Source of the DNA: Nocardia seriolae NBRC 15557
Lineage (GTDB): Bacteria > Actinomycetota > Actinomycetes > Mycobacteriales > Mycobacteriaceae
Assembly: GCF_007990715.1 (NCBI RefSeq)
Contig: NZ_BJWY01000011.1
Location: forward strand, 37,188-101,187
Direction: 5' to 3'
Length of the DNA stretch: 64,000 nucleotides
Part shown: piece by piece, positions 47,614 through 56,429 of the stretch
How the letters are laid out: each line of letters opens with the position of its first letter
Position numbering within the stretch: the first letter of the stretch is position 1
Notes under the pieces: generated by a model
Told to the model about the DNA's origin: nothing
Database searches by the model: none
What the model saw: the letters and a program-made list of their open reading frames with translations, nothing else
Translations under genes and position numbers: made by a program

Positions 47614-48936
47614 ATGACGATCGCCGACAAGAAGGACCATCGAGAAGCGCCGCTGGTGCTCGACACCCAGCCGCCGCGCACGCTCGGGTTCACCGATCAG
47701 GCGGCGTTCTGGCTGAACATCGGCGTCAGCCTGATCGGGTTCAGCGGCGCGGCGGTGGTGCTGTCGCCGACCGAGGGTTCGCGCCTGCCGCTGATCGGGG
47801 CGCTGCTGGCGACCGTGGTCGGCACCGTGATCGGCGCGGCCATGGTGGCCGGGCCCGCCGCCATCGGGTCCCGCACCGGCGCGCCCGCCATGGCGGTGCT
47901 GCGCGGACTGTTCGGCACGCGACTGTCGTATCTGCCGACGGTCGCCAATATCGTGCAGTGCATCGGGTGGGGCGTGTACGAGCTCACCGTCATCACCCTG
48001 GGCGTCTCGGCGCTCACCCACGACCGGGTGCCGCACTGGATCGTGATCGTCGCCGCCGGTGTGCTGTCCACGGTCATGGCCATCTGGCCGCTGGCCGCGG
48101 TGCGGGCGCTGCGCAAGTACGTCTCCGTCGCGGTGGCCATCGCGCTGATCTATTTCACGGTTCAGCTACTGCGGCAACCGGTTCCGCTACCCACGGGCAC
48201 CAGCTGGAGCGGATTCTGGCCCGCCGTCGACAGCACCCTCGCGGTGTCCATCTCGTTCGTGCCGCTGGCCGCCGACTACACCCGGCACTCCCCCTCGGCG
48301 AAGACCGCCGCGAGCGCCACCGTGCTCGGCTATTCCGTCGCCCAGATCTGGTGCTACGGCCTGGGCATCCTCGCCATCCTGCACGCGGGCAACGCCGACC
48401 ACATCTTCGACACCTTCCTCGGAGTGGCGGCGGGCTGGCTGTTCTTCGCGGTGCTGGTGCTGCGCGAATCGGATCAGTCCTTCGCCAATATCTATTCGAC
48501 GGCCATGTCGATCCAGAATCTGCTGCCCCGTGTGGATCGGCGGCTGCTCGCCGGACTGGTCGGCCTGATCGTGACGCTGCTGGCGCTGCCCGTGCCCGAC
48601 TTCAGCAATTACGCCAACTTCCTGGTGCTGATCGGATCGGTGTTCGTGCCGCTGTGCGCGGTGCTCATCGTCGACTACTTCTTCGGCCGGGGCCGGACGG
48701 GCTGGAATCTCGACGAGAACGCACCCACCCGGCCACTCATGCTGCTGCCGTGGGCGATCGGCTTCGTCACCTATCAGCTGTTCAATCCGGGCTCGATCAG
48801 CTGGTGGACGGATTTCTGGACGAAGGCGCAGAACACCCTGCACATTCATCCCGGCTGGTGGTCCTCGGCCTCGCTGTACTCGTTCCTCGCGGCCGCGGCG
48901 GTGACCGCGCTCCTGGTCCGGTTCCGGCGGGGATGA
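47614..48936 (+). CDS. NCS1 family nucleobase/vitamin-precursor permease
   Basis: 440 residues with about twelve hydrophobic segments of the cytosine/purine permease family: FTDQAAFWLNIGVSLIGFSGAAVV, GTVIGAAMVAGPAAIGSRTGAPAMAVLRGLFG, VQCIGWGVYELTVI, SISFVPLAADYTRHSP, LVLRESDQSFANIYSTAMSIQNLLP, FLVLIGSVFVPLCAVLIVDYFF. Substrates in the family include cytosine, purines, allantoin and hydroxymethylpyrimidine. The stop overlaps the start of an APH-fold kinase, so uptake followed by phosphorylation is likely. No riboswitch that would name the substrate is visible upstream. Confidence 0.87.
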   Translation: MTIADKKDHREAPLVLDTQPPRTLGFTDQAAFWLNIGVSLIGFSGAAVVLSPTEGSRLPLIGALLATVVGTVIGAAMVAGPAAIGSRTGAPAMAVLRGLFGTRLSYLPTVANIVQCIGWGVYELTVITLGVSALTHDRVPHWIVIVAAGVLSTVMAIWPLAAVRALRKYVSVAVAIALIYFTVQLLRQPVPLPTGTSWSGFWPAVDSTLAVSISFVPLAADYTRHSPSAKTAASATVLGYSVAQIWCYGLGILAILHAGNADHIFDTFLGVAAGWLFFAVLVLRESDQSFANIYSTAMSIQNLLPRVDRRLLAGLVGLIVTLLALPVPDFSNYANFLVLIGSVFVPLCAVLIVDYFFGRGRTGWNLDENAPTRPLMLLPWAIGFVTYQLFNPGSISWWTDFWTKAQNTLHIHPGWWSSASLYSFLAAAAVTALLVRFRRG

Positions 48937-50033
48937 CCGGCGACGATCGCGTCTACGGCATGGGACTCGACCCGCTGGTCGAACCCGATTGGCCCGCACT
49001 GACTTCCGCCGAGGTGAACGCGGTGCTGGGCGTGGACGCGGTCATCGACCGGCGCAGCCCGCGACCGCTCTCGGCGACCGCGCGGGTGCGGCTGCCCGGC
49101 GGGCGCGACGTCGTCGTCAAGCGCCTGCCCCGCGCGCTGCGGGACTCGGCCGCACTCGGCGAAGAGCACCGGTTCATGGATCACCTGCGCGAGCGCGGGA
49201 TTCCGGTGCCCGGCGTCGTTCGCACCGTCGACCTCGGCGAATTCACCTATGAGGTACAGGAACTCGGAGTCGGCATCGACGAATACGAGGATGCCTTCTC
49301 CTGGTCCCCCTACCGCTCCCGCGACGAGGCGGCCGCCGCCGGGCACATGCTGGCCCGGCTGCACCTGGCAGCGGCCGGATACGATGCCCCACGCCGGCGA
49401 TCGCGGCCGCTGATGGCGGGCTTCACCGTCTTCTCCTCCGCCGATCCCCTTGCGGCCGTGGCGGATCGAGCAGCCGAACGGCCCGCGCTGGGTGCGTTCC
49501 TGGCCGAACGCGACTGGCGGGCGGATATGGAGCGCGTCCATATCCCGGCCTACGAACGCCTCCGGCCGCTGCTCGCGGACCTGGAACCGCTGTGGACACA
49601 CAATGACTGGCACGGCACCAACCTGCTGTGGCGCGACCAGGACGTCTCCGCCGTCATCGATTTCGGTCTGTGCGACCGCACCACCGCCGTCCACGATCTG
49701 GCCACCGCCATCGAACGCTGTGCCGTGGACTGGATTTCGATTCGCGACGGCGGGCCCGCGAATGCGCGATTCGATCAGGTTCGCGCCCTACTCGAAACAT
49801 ACGAATCGGTACGGTATTTGACGGATGCCGAAAGACACGCACTTCCGGCACTACTCCCCCTCGTACATTGCGAGTATGAGCTCTCCGAGATCGACTACTT
49901 CCTCGGCATAGTTCCCGGCGGCAATACCGAGAACGCCGAAATCGCCTATACCGAGTACTTTCTCGGGCACACGAAGTGGTGGACCGAGTCCCGCGCGGGC
50001 CGCGAACTGCTAACCGCTGTCCGGGGAATGTGA
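48933..50033 (+). CDS. APH-fold small-molecule kinase coupled to the permease
   Basis: 366 residues, aminoglycoside-phosphotransferase/choline-kinase fold. ATP lobe: VRLPGGRDVVVKRLPRAL with the catalytic Lys. Catalytic loop: LWTHNDWHGTNLLW (HNDWHxxN); metal Asp: AVIDFGLCDRTTAVHDLATAIERC. The C-terminal helical part is FVHCEYELSEIDYFLG-like. The ATG overlaps the permease stop (ATGA), giving translational coupling. It probably phosphorylates the imported compound; a thiamine or nucleoside-like substrate is possible, while aminoglycoside resistance is less likely given the partner. Confidence 0.83.
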   Translation: MTGDDRVYGMGLDPLVEPDWPALTSAEVNAVLGVDAVIDRRSPRPLSATARVRLPGGRDVVVKRLPRALRDSAALGEEHRFMDHLRERGIPVPGVVRTVDLGEFTYEVQELGVGIDEYEDAFSWSPYRSRDEAAAAGHMLARLHLAAAGYDAPRRRSRPLMAGFTVFSSADPLAAVADRAAERPALGAFLAERDWRADMERVHIPAYERLRPLLADLEPLWTHNDWHGTNLLWRDQDVSAVIDFGLCDRTTAVHDLATAIERCAVDWISIRDGGPANARFDQVRALLETYESVRYLTDAERHALPALLPLVHCEYELSEIDYFLGIVPGGNTENAEIAYTEYFLGHTKWWTESRAGRELLTAVRGM

Positions 50034-50210
50034 CCGCGCCGCCGAATAGTGGCGGCGAACACAATTGCATCGATCCCGAATAGCGACGGCCGGACTTGAT
50101 TCGGTGACCATGATCGGATAGAACTTGTTCCGTTGCCATCGGCGACACGAATCGTTCTGCACGCCAGCCGAGTTCAGCGTGCAACGGGGGTCGGGAGGAC
50201 AGGAAAAATC

Positions 50211-50705
50211 ATGCGTAACACCATTCGTAATTTCGGGGCCAAGGCACTCGTCGCGGCGCTGCCGCTGGCCGTCGTCACCGTTTTCGCCAGCTCGGGCACC
50301 GCATCCGCGACCGCCATCGAACCGATCGCTCCGGCCGCCGTCGTGCAGCTCGCCCCGCAGGCCGCCCCCGTCGCCCCGGTCGTCGCCGCCGTCGCGCTGC
50401 CGATCGCCCCGGAGGCCGCCGCCCCCGCGCTCGAGCAGCCCGCCATCGCGCCTGCGGCAGTGGAGATTTCGCAGCCGCAGGACATCGCCACCAACCCGGA
50501 CGCGAAGAACCACGATCCGCTGGCCAACGGGGTCGCCGCGGGCGCGGGCGCCGGCGCCATCATCCAGGGCGTCATCTGCGCCGTCACCGTCATCGGCATC
50601 GTCGCGCTGCCGGCCTGCCTCGTCAGCGGTGCGCTCGAGGGCGCGCTCATCGGCCTGATCGTCGGCGCGGTCGCCCCGGATGTGGTGCCGCAGGTCCTGC
50701 CCTGA
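50211..50705 (+). CDS. Small secreted Ala/Pro-rich protein with hydrophobic C-terminus
   Basis: 164 residues. Signal peptide (ALVAALPLAVVTVFASSGTASA), then an Ala/Pro/Val-rich mature part with PVAPVVAAVALPIAPEAAAP units, and a C-terminal glycine-rich hydrophobic segment (GVAAGAGAGAIIQGVICAV, ALPACLVSGALEGALIGLIVGAV) with two Cys. The segment recalls the glycine-zipper tails of the two lipoproteins at 21.7-24 kb, on a smaller scale. No family recognised. GGGAGGACAGGA precedes the ATG. Confidence 0.72.
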   Translation: MRNTIRNFGAKALVAALPLAVVTVFASSGTASATAIEPIAPAAVVQLAPQAAPVAPVVAAVALPIAPEAAAPALEQPAIAPAAVEISQPQDIATNPDAKNHDPLANGVAAGAGAGAIIQGVICAVTVIGIVALPACLVSGALEGALIGLIVGAVAPDVVPQVLP

Positions 50706-50726
50706 TTTCCCGGGCCTGAAACAACG

Positions 50727-50758
50727 CGAGCCCCATCCCGGACGCGGGACGGGGCTCG
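50727..50758. terminator. Bidirectional terminator hairpin
   Basis: CGAGCCCCATCCCG and CGGGACGGGGCTCG pair with one mismatch around GACG, between the secreted protein gene and the convergent YhhN gene. Confidence 0.65.
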
Positions 50759-50798
50759 TGCCATACCTATTCGATCACCTATTCGGTGACCGATTCGA

Positions 50799-51485
50799 TT
50801 ACCGATGCGCGCGCGGATCCGCCAGCAGATATTGCGCGGCCGCATACGTCCCGAGAATGACGCCCTCGCTGATCCGCCGCGACTTCTCGCCGCGCGCGAA
50901 AATGCGCCGCAGCACGATCAATCCATCGGACAGCGTGAACAGCAGCGCGCCCACGCCCAGGCGGCTGTGCGGGTCGGCATTCGGAACATTCACGCCCGCG
51001 ATATTCTTCGCGTCCCGGGCCAGGTCCGGATCGGAGGCGAGAGTGGCCGCGGTGCCCAGTGTCGCGCCGTAAACGGCCAGCGGGACAGCCACGGTCGGGG
51101 CCTTCGATCGCATGAGCGCCGCCGCCCCCAGCCAGGCCGCCAGGCGCGGACCCGCGATCTGGGCGCGCGGCCGTCCACCGTGCCGGAACCACAGCCACGA
51201 GTACCCGGTCTGCATGACCGCGAAAGACGAAGCGCCCGCGATCAATCGGCGATCGTCGTCGGGTTCGATGAGCAGCACGTCGCCGACGGTGGCCGCGGCC
51301 AGCGACCCGAGCAGCACCGTGCGATCGGTGCGATCCAGATACTTGCCGTTCACCGCCACGTCGGCGGCCAGCAGCGGCATCAGCAAAGGCTTCGCGGCCC
51401 ACTGCAATTTCTCGCGTCCGGTGACCGCGCCGAACACGGTCACCGCCGCCGCGCCGACGAACGCGGCGCGGAACGGGCGGGCCAT
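50799..51485 (-). CDS. YhhN family protein, probable lysoplasmalogenase
   Basis: 228 residues, seven or eight hydrophobic segments. YhhN/TMEM86 motifs: WAAKPLLMPLLAADVAV, LGSLAAATVGDVLLIEPDD (acidic residues of the active core), SFAVMQTGYSWLWF and LGVGALLFTLSDGLIVLRRIFA. Family members hydrolyse the vinyl-ether bond of lysoplasmalogens. The start overlaps the KAS III stop by one base (TGATG), so the two are coupled. A role in ether-lipid breakdown is inferred from the family only. Confidence 0.85.
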   Translation of the reverse strand: MARPFRAAFVGAAAVTVFGAVTGREKLQWAAKPLLMPLLAADVAVNGKYLDRTDRTVLLGSLAAATVGDVLLIEPDDDRRLIAGASSFAVMQTGYSWLWFRHGGRPRAQIAGPRLAAWLGAAALMRSKAPTVAVPLAVYGATLGTAATLASDPDLARDAKNIAGVNVPNADPHSRLGVGALLFTLSDGLIVLRRIFARGEKSRRISEGVILGTYAAAQYLLADPRAHR

Positions 51486-52543
51486 CAGAAGCTGGGTTCG
51501 GCCGGTGCCGGCGGCAGCACCGCGACCTGTCCGGCGTAGGACAGGCCCGCGCCGAAGCCGAGCAGCAGGGCCAGCTGACCGCCCTTGGCCTTGCCGCTCA
51601 CCAGCATTTCCTCCATGGCCAGCGGAATCGAGGCCGCGGAGGTGTTGCCGGTGTTCTCGATGTCATTGGCCATCGGGATGTCGTCGGCGAGCCCCAGGTT
51701 CTTCTTCATGAGCTCGTTGATGCGGGCATTGGCCTGGTGCGGAATGAAGATCTCGATGTCTTCCTTGGCCACACCGGACTTCTCGATGGCGCTGGACAGC
51801 GCGCGCGGCAGGGTGACCGCGGCCCAGCGGAAAACCTTGGGGCCCTCCATGTGCAGCGACATCCGGCCGACCGGCTCGACGGCCGGATCGGTGCCCTGCA
51901 GCCGCTGGGCCTTGTTCATGAACTCCAGGAAGTCCACATCCTGTGCGATGGCCTCGGCGTTCTCGCCGTCGGAGCCCCACACGGTCGGCGAGATGCCGTT
52001 CTCCTCGCTGGGCCCGACCACGACCGCGCCCGCGCCGTCGCCGAAGATCATGGCGGTGCCGCGATCCTTCGGATCCAGGCCGACGGTCATCGTCTCCGCG
52101 CCGATGACCAGGATGTATTCGGCCGAGCCGGAGCGGATCATGTCGGTGGCGACACCCAGGCCGTAGCCGAAACCGCCGCAGCCGGAGGTCAGGTCGAAGG
52201 CCGGGATGCCGTTCATGCCGAGGTCGGCGGCCACGCTGGGCGCGCCGTGCGGGGTCAGCTTGAGCCAGCTGGAGGTGCAGAAGATGAGCGCGCCGATCTT
52301 GGACCGGTCGATGCCGGTGTTGTTCAGCGCCCGGTTGCCCGCCGCCACCGCCATGGTGCGCAGGGTCTCGTCACCGGAGATCCAGCGCCGGTTATGGATG
52401 CCGGTGCGTTCGAAGATCCACTCCGGGGTGGAGTCCAGGATCTCGCACACATCGGCATTGCTGACCAGGCGCTGGGGCCGATAAGCGCCGATGCCGAGCA
52501 TCGCAACATTTTGATGACCCTTGTTGATTGCAATGCTCACCAC
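51485..52543 (-). CDS. Beta-ketoacyl-ACP synthase III-like enzyme
   Basis: 352 residues, thiolase fold. Catalytic Cys about 122 in FDLTSGCGGFGYGLG, His in IFIPHQANARINEL, Asn in ENTGNTSAASIPLAM, and GFGAGLSYAGQVAVL at the end. These give the Cys-His-Asn triad of KAS III/FabH, which condenses acyl-CoA with malonyl-ACP. The DLTSGC-GGF context differs from the usual DxxAAC-AGF, so a specialised acyl substrate is possible. GTG-GTG begins the frame with a weak ribosome site. Coupled to the YhhN lysoplasmalogenase gene. Confidence 0.85.
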   Translation of the reverse strand: MVSIAINKGHQNVAMLGIGAYRPQRLVSNADVCEILDSTPEWIFERTGIHNRRWISGDETLRTMAVAAGNRALNNTGIDRSKIGALIFCTSSWLKLTPHGAPSVAADLGMNGIPAFDLTSGCGGFGYGLGVATDMIRSGSAEYILVIGAETMTVGLDPKDRGTAMIFGDGAGAVVVGPSEENGISPTVWGSDGENAEAIAQDVDFLEFMNKAQRLQGTDPAVEPVGRMSLHMEGPKVFRWAAVTLPRALSSAIEKSGVAKEDIEIFIPHQANARINELMKKNLGLADDIPMANDIENTGNTSAASIPLAMEEMLVSGKAKGGQLALLLGFGAGLSYAGQVAVLPPAPAEPSF

Positions 52544-52664
52544 AGGTGACTCACACGACCCTTCACAACACCTTTGTCGGACGTAAGACCAGCACCAGGC
52601 TAACCCAGAGCAAGGGTTCAGCCCAGAGCCAAGTCACGTTAACCGCCAGGTAAGGACTTTCGTC

Positions 52665-53222
52665 CTACCCCAACGCCAGATCCTTCAGGCCCAGGATCGA
52701 GCGGTATTCGAGGCCCTCGGCCGCGATGATGCCGTCGGCCCCGGTCTCCCGGTCCACCACGGTGGCCACGCCGACCACGATCGCGCCCGCGTCCCGCAGC
52801 GCGCGCACCGCGGTGAGCGGCGAGTTGCCGGTCGTGGTGGTGTCCTCGACCACCAGCACCCGCTTGCCCACGATGTCCGGGCCCTCGATCTGCCGCTGCA
52901 TGCCGTGGGTCTTGGCGGCCTTGCGGACCACGAAGGCGTCGATGGGACGGCCGGGCGCGTGCATGACCGCCGCCGCCACCGGGTCCGCGCCCATGGTGAG
53001 CCCGCCCACCGCGTCGAAGTCCCAGTCCGCCACCAGCTCACGTAGCAGTTTGCCGATGAGCGGGGCGGCCTCGTGGTGCAGGGTCGCGCGGCGCAGGTCC
53101 ACGTAGTAGTCGGCTTCCTTGCCCGAGGACAGGGTGACCCGGCCGTGTACGACGGCGAGGTCGCGCACCAGCCCGGCGAGTCTGTCCCGGTCGGTCGTCG
53201 TTACCTGCATTGCTGTGTTCAT
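52665..53222 (-). CDS. pyrE: Orotate phosphoribosyltransferase
   Basis: 185 residues. It joins orotate and PRPP to give OMP. The PRPP motif is RVLVVEDTTTTGNSPL, with FVVRKAAKTHGMQRQIEG and LSSGKEADYYVDLRRATL before it. The ATG overlaps the SDR stop (ATGA), and an alternative ATG lies four codons in. Unlinked to other pyrimidine genes, but placed near clpB as in M. tuberculosis (Rv0382c). Confidence 0.94.
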   Translation of the reverse strand: MNTAMQVTTTDRDRLAGLVRDLAVVHGRVTLSSGKEADYYVDLRRATLHHEAAPLIGKLLRELVADWDFDAVGGLTMGADPVAAAVMHAPGRPIDAFVVRKAAKTHGMQRQIEGPDIVGKRVLVVEDTTTTGNSPLTAVRALRDAGAIVVGVATVVDRETGADGIIAAEGLEYRSILGLKDLALG

Positions 53223-54031
53223 GTCCTTCCGCGTGCGTTGAACAGGCCCCGGTTGAGACGGGCCGCCAGGGATCGTGGGATCAGTTCGGCGACCGCGACG
53301 ATCGCCTTGTACTGCAGGCCGGGCACGCTGACCACCCGGTCCTTTTCCAGATCACGCAGCGAACCGGCTACCACCTCGTCCACGCTCAACCACAGTGGTC
53401 GCGGCAGCGATGCCATATCGATTCCGGCTCGCCGATGGAATTCGGTGCGGACGAATCCCGGGCACAGGGCCTGCACTCGAACTCCGGTTCCGGCCAGCGT
53501 GCCCGCCAGCCCTTCCGAGAAGGATACGACGTACGCCTTGGAGGCCGAATAGGTCGATCCCCGTCCGGGGATCAGGCCCGCCGTGCTGGCCACATTCACC
53601 ACCGTGCCCTTGGCGGCGTGCAGCATGGGCGGCAGGGCCGCCCGGGTCAGCTGTACGACGGCGGTGACGTTCACATCGAGTTGCTGCTGCAGGGCGTCCG
53701 GTTCCACGGTCCAGAATTCGCCCGTCATGCCGAATCCCGCGTTGTTGACCAGGAATTCGACGCCCTCGGCCAGCCGCCGCGCCACCCGCTCCCGATCCTG
53801 CGGCCGGGTCAGGTCGGCCGGCAGTACCTCGGCTCGCGCGCCGAACCGCACCCGCACGTCGTGTGCCAGGGCGGCCAGCCGATCCTCATCCCGCGCCACC
53901 AGCACCAGGTCGTAACCCAGCGAGGCGAGCCGGGTGGCGTACGCCTTGCCGATGCCGGAGGTCGGCCCGGTGACCAGGGACACCGGCCGGTGCGCGCCGG
54001 GCAGGCGCGCTGCAGGGGAACTCGCGGTCAT
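53219..54031 (-). CDS. Short-chain dehydrogenase/reductase
   Basis: 270 residues, classical SDR. Cofactor motif SLVTGPTSGIGKAYA, NNAGFGMTG, catalytic Ser in VNVASTAGLIPG and YSASKAYVVSFSEGL (Tyr-x-x-x-Lys). The Arg after the second strand (VLVARDEDRL) suggests NADP(H). Substrate unknown. ATG MTASSPAARL is used. Coupled by overlap to pyrE, which is unusual for this enzyme type and may only reflect compact packing. Confidence 0.88.
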   Translation of the reverse strand: MTASSPAARLPGAHRPVSLVTGPTSGIGKAYATRLASLGYDLVLVARDEDRLAALAHDVRVRFGARAEVLPADLTRPQDRERVARRLAEGVEFLVNNAGFGMTGEFWTVEPDALQQQLDVNVTAVVQLTRAALPPMLHAAKGTVVNVASTAGLIPGRGSTYSASKAYVVSFSEGLAGTLAGTGVRVQALCPGFVRTEFHRRAGIDMASLPRPLWLSVDEVVAGSLRDLEKDRVVSVPGLQYKAIVAVAELIPRSLAARLNRGLFNARGRT

Positions 54032-54233
54032 CGACGGCCTATCACTCGCACGACGGGGGAGCGGTCGGCGATGACCGAAACTGCGCCCCCATTCTGGTCC
54101 CTGACTGTCCCACACGCTGCGAATTCCCGCAGATGCGACGTGGTTGCGGCGTGCCGCGCGCCGGGGTCCATTGCGTGCCGTGCATGGGTCTGCACGACGT
54201 GCCGGGAACGGGTTCGGCGCGGGCCGCGGCGGG

Positions 54234-55388
54234 TCACCTCGGGGCTGGCCCCTGGTACGGGCGGAAGCCGGGGTGGAAGGGGCCGCCGGGCGGGGCGCTG
54301 CGGCCCTGGTCCCGACGCCAGCCCTCCTCGGGCTCCCGATCGGGATCGTCGCGGTGGTCGTCGGATTCGGGCTCGTCCCAACGGTCTTCGCCCTCGGGAC
54401 GGCGCGGCTCGGCGTCCTCGTCGTCCCAGTCGGGCTCGCCCTCCGGGGCGGGCGGCCAGTTGCGGCGCACCCGATTGCGCGGGTCCGGCACGACCTTCAG
54501 TGCGGGACGCCAGTTTTCGGGCTCCTCGCCCGATTCGCCCGCGATATCGCTGACCAGCGGTGAGTCGTAGTCGTCCGGCTCGACACGCTGCGGGGCCTCA
54601 CCGCGGCGGCGCTGCGAGCCCTCACCACGCGGACGCTGCGGGGCCTCGCCGCGGGGGCGCGGAGCCGCTTCCTCGTCGCCGAAGTCGCCGTACTCGTCGT
54701 GGCCGTCGTAGTCGTCGTCCTCGGGGAGCGGGCGGGAGCTGCCGGGTTCGGGCAGTTCGTCACGACCGCGCTCGGTGCTGATGACCGGCGGCAGCACGTG
54801 CAGCAGGCCCGAGAGCCGCAGCACCGCGTCGATGGCCATCTCCCAGTCCTTGGCGGTGGCCGACACCGGCAGCATGCCCAGGGTCCAGTTGCCCTCGGAC
54901 CACAGCTGCTGCACGGTGTCGGGCAGCGACTCGATGAACGCCACCATGCGCTGATCCACCGCGTGCCGGGCGACATCCGGATTGGTGGCGAAGACCACCC
55001 GGTCACCGATGGCGCCGAGCAGCTCCAGGTCGTGATCCTTCGGCGGCGCCGCGGTTTTCACCCGCAGGTCGATATCGATGTCCGAGCCGATCTGCCGACG
55101 CACCGCGACCAGGGTGGCGGCGTCCTCCAGATCGAAGAGCACGAACTTCTCACCCTTGCGGTTGCCCGAGACCACGTCCACCGCGGACAGGTAGCCGAGT
55201 TTGGCCAGCGCACCGCGCCGCCAGGTGGACGCCAGTGCGGGTTCCACCGAAACATAGGTGTACCCCTGGGATTTCGCCCAGACCTGTCGCACGTGCCCAG
55301 TGCGCTGCCGCTGCAGCCGATCGAAATAGAGCAGCACGATCGCACCTACGAGCGCGATCGCCGCCAGCCCGAACCATATCGCCGTCAT
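54234..55388 (-). CDS. Conserved membrane-anchored protein (Rv0383c-like)
   Basis: 384 residues. One N-terminal transmembrane helix (IWFGLAAIALVGAIVLLYF), then a folded domain of about 180 residues (WAKSQGYTYVSVEPALASTWRRGALAKLGYLSAVDVVSG, EKFVLFDLEDAATLVAVRRQ, DHDLELLGAIGDRVVFATNPDVARHAVDQRM), then about 170 residues of charged disorder with PRGEAPQ/RPRGEGSQ/RRRGEAPQ repeats and an acidic Asp/Glu-rich end. Location between clpB and pyrE points to the Rv0383c family. Function unknown. Confidence 0.75.
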   Translation of the reverse strand: MTAIWFGLAAIALVGAIVLLYFDRLQRQRTGHVRQVWAKSQGYTYVSVEPALASTWRRGALAKLGYLSAVDVVSGNRKGEKFVLFDLEDAATLVAVRRQIGSDIDIDLRVKTAAPPKDHDLELLGAIGDRVVFATNPDVARHAVDQRMVAFIESLPDTVQQLWSEGNWTLGMLPVSATAKDWEMAIDAVLRLSGLLHVLPPVISTERGRDELPEPGSSRPLPEDDDYDGHDEYGDFGDEEAAPRPRGEAPQRPRGEGSQRRRGEAPQRVEPDDYDSPLVSDIAGESGEEPENWRPALKVVPDPRNRVRRNWPPAPEGEPDWDDEDAEPRRPEGEDRWDEPESDDHRDDPDREPEEGWRRDQGRSAPPGGPFHPGFRPYQGPAPR

Positions 55389-55442
55389 CGCCGCCTACCC
55401 TATCCACCCGGGCGTTGTAATGCCCGGCACGCCTGCGGTTTT

Positions 55443-55500
55443 GCCCACCCGTCGCCCCACCACCACCCCTATCGGAATCACTTCGTGATGCTCCATCGGT
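55443..55500. repeat. Dispersed short repeat with variable hairpin, copy 2
   Basis: Partner of the element at 46967-47030. GCCCACCCGTCGCCCCACCA continues as CCACCCC and then ATCAC-TTC-GTGAT. The lead differs from copy 1 at one base in the first 20. It runs up to the stop of the DUF5666-like gene. Confidence 0.65.
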
Positions 55501-56291
55501 TATCGGGTTCCGCTCGGCAGCGAAGTGCTGAAGATCAGCTTCGCTTGAATGGATCCGTCGGCGTTCTTATCGCCTTGCACCATAACGACTTCCCCGACGG
55601 GCAGGTCGGCGACCTTGGTGCCGCCGAGTGAGATCACCTGCGTCTTGTCGTCGGTCTTCACGGTCAGTGAGCCGCCGGACAGGGTGGTCACGGTCAGGGT
55701 GGAGCCGTCGTTGCTGGCGATGGTGCCCATATTGGCGCCGAGCTGATCCAGATCACCGAGCCCCGGAATGGTCGGAATCCCGCTGGGTAGCGGTATGGCC
55801 GAGGTGTTGCCCGGCAGCGGATACCCGGAGGTCTGGACACTGCTGGACGCGGCGGCCGACTCCGACGAATCCCTGCTCCCCAGCATGGTTCCCACCAGGA
55901 CGCCGACAATGGCGACCGCGATGACGGCCGCGATGGCCAGCCCGATCCACAGGGTCGTATTGCGTTTGGGCGGGGGCGGCGGCGGGTTCTGCGGGAAGCC
56001 CCCGGGCTGATAGCCACCGGTCGGCATGCCCGGACCGCCCGGATAACCCGGGGCCGCATAGCTACTCGTCGGCTCGTATCCCGGTTGCCCCGGATAGACG
56101 GCCGTCGGCTCGTATCCCCCGCCGGTCTCGTAGCCGCCCCACTGCGCGTCGGCGGGTGGCAGCACCCGGGTGGCGTCGGGTCCGGGCGGTTGTCCGAAGT
56201 AATCCGTCGGACCGGCGGGTATGGCCTCGGTGGGCCCACCTTCGGGGCCCGGTTCCGGCCGCCGCGACCACGGATCGCTCGGATCAGTCAT
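55500..56291 (-). CDS. Membrane protein with DUF5666-like extracytoplasmic domain
   Basis: 263 residues: a Pro/Gly/Tyr-rich cytosolic part with repeated GYEPT/PGYPGG units (about 110 residues), one transmembrane helix (TLWIGLAIAAVIAVAIVGVLVGTML), a Ser-rich linker and a small beta domain (MGTIASNDGSTLTVTTLSGGSLTVKTDDKTQVISLGGTKVADLPVGEVVMVQGDKNADGSIQAKLI) in the DUF5666 style. The N-terminus resembles Tyr/Pro-rich tails of other actinobacterial membrane proteins that are kinase substrates. Function unknown. ATG MTDPSDPW is used. Confidence 0.78.
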   Translation of the reverse strand: MTDPSDPWSRRPEPGPEGGPTEAIPAGPTDYFGQPPGPDATRVLPPADAQWGGYETGGGYEPTAVYPGQPGYEPTSSYAAPGYPGGPGMPTGGYQPGGFPQNPPPPPPKRNTTLWIGLAIAAVIAVAIVGVLVGTMLGSRDSSESAAASSSVQTSGYPLPGNTSAIPLPSGIPTIPGLGDLDQLGANMGTIASNDGSTLTVTTLSGGSLTVKTDDKTQVISLGGTKVADLPVGEVVMVQGDKNADGSIQAKLIFSTSLPSGTR

Positions 56292-56391
56292 GGCTTCCAG
56301 GGTAGGCGGCCGACCCCGCCCCGGCCGCGAACTCGACCGGACGGTCCCGAAACAGCAGGGCCTCTTCACAAGCGACGGCAAGGCCCCCGCG

Positions 56392-56415
56392 CGCGCCGAA
56401 GCTCGTGCGGGGGCC
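56392..56415 (-). terminator. Terminator hairpin after clpB
   Basis: GGCCCCCGC and GCGGGGGCC pair perfectly around a 6-base loop, 14 bases past the clpB stop. Confidence 0.6.
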
Positions 56416-56429
56416 CGTGATTGCGCTGG

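Noticed and set aside
48933..50033. Aminoglycoside-resistance gene
   Set aside because: The APH fold is shared by many metabolic kinases, and translational coupling to an NCS1 permease points to metabolism instead.
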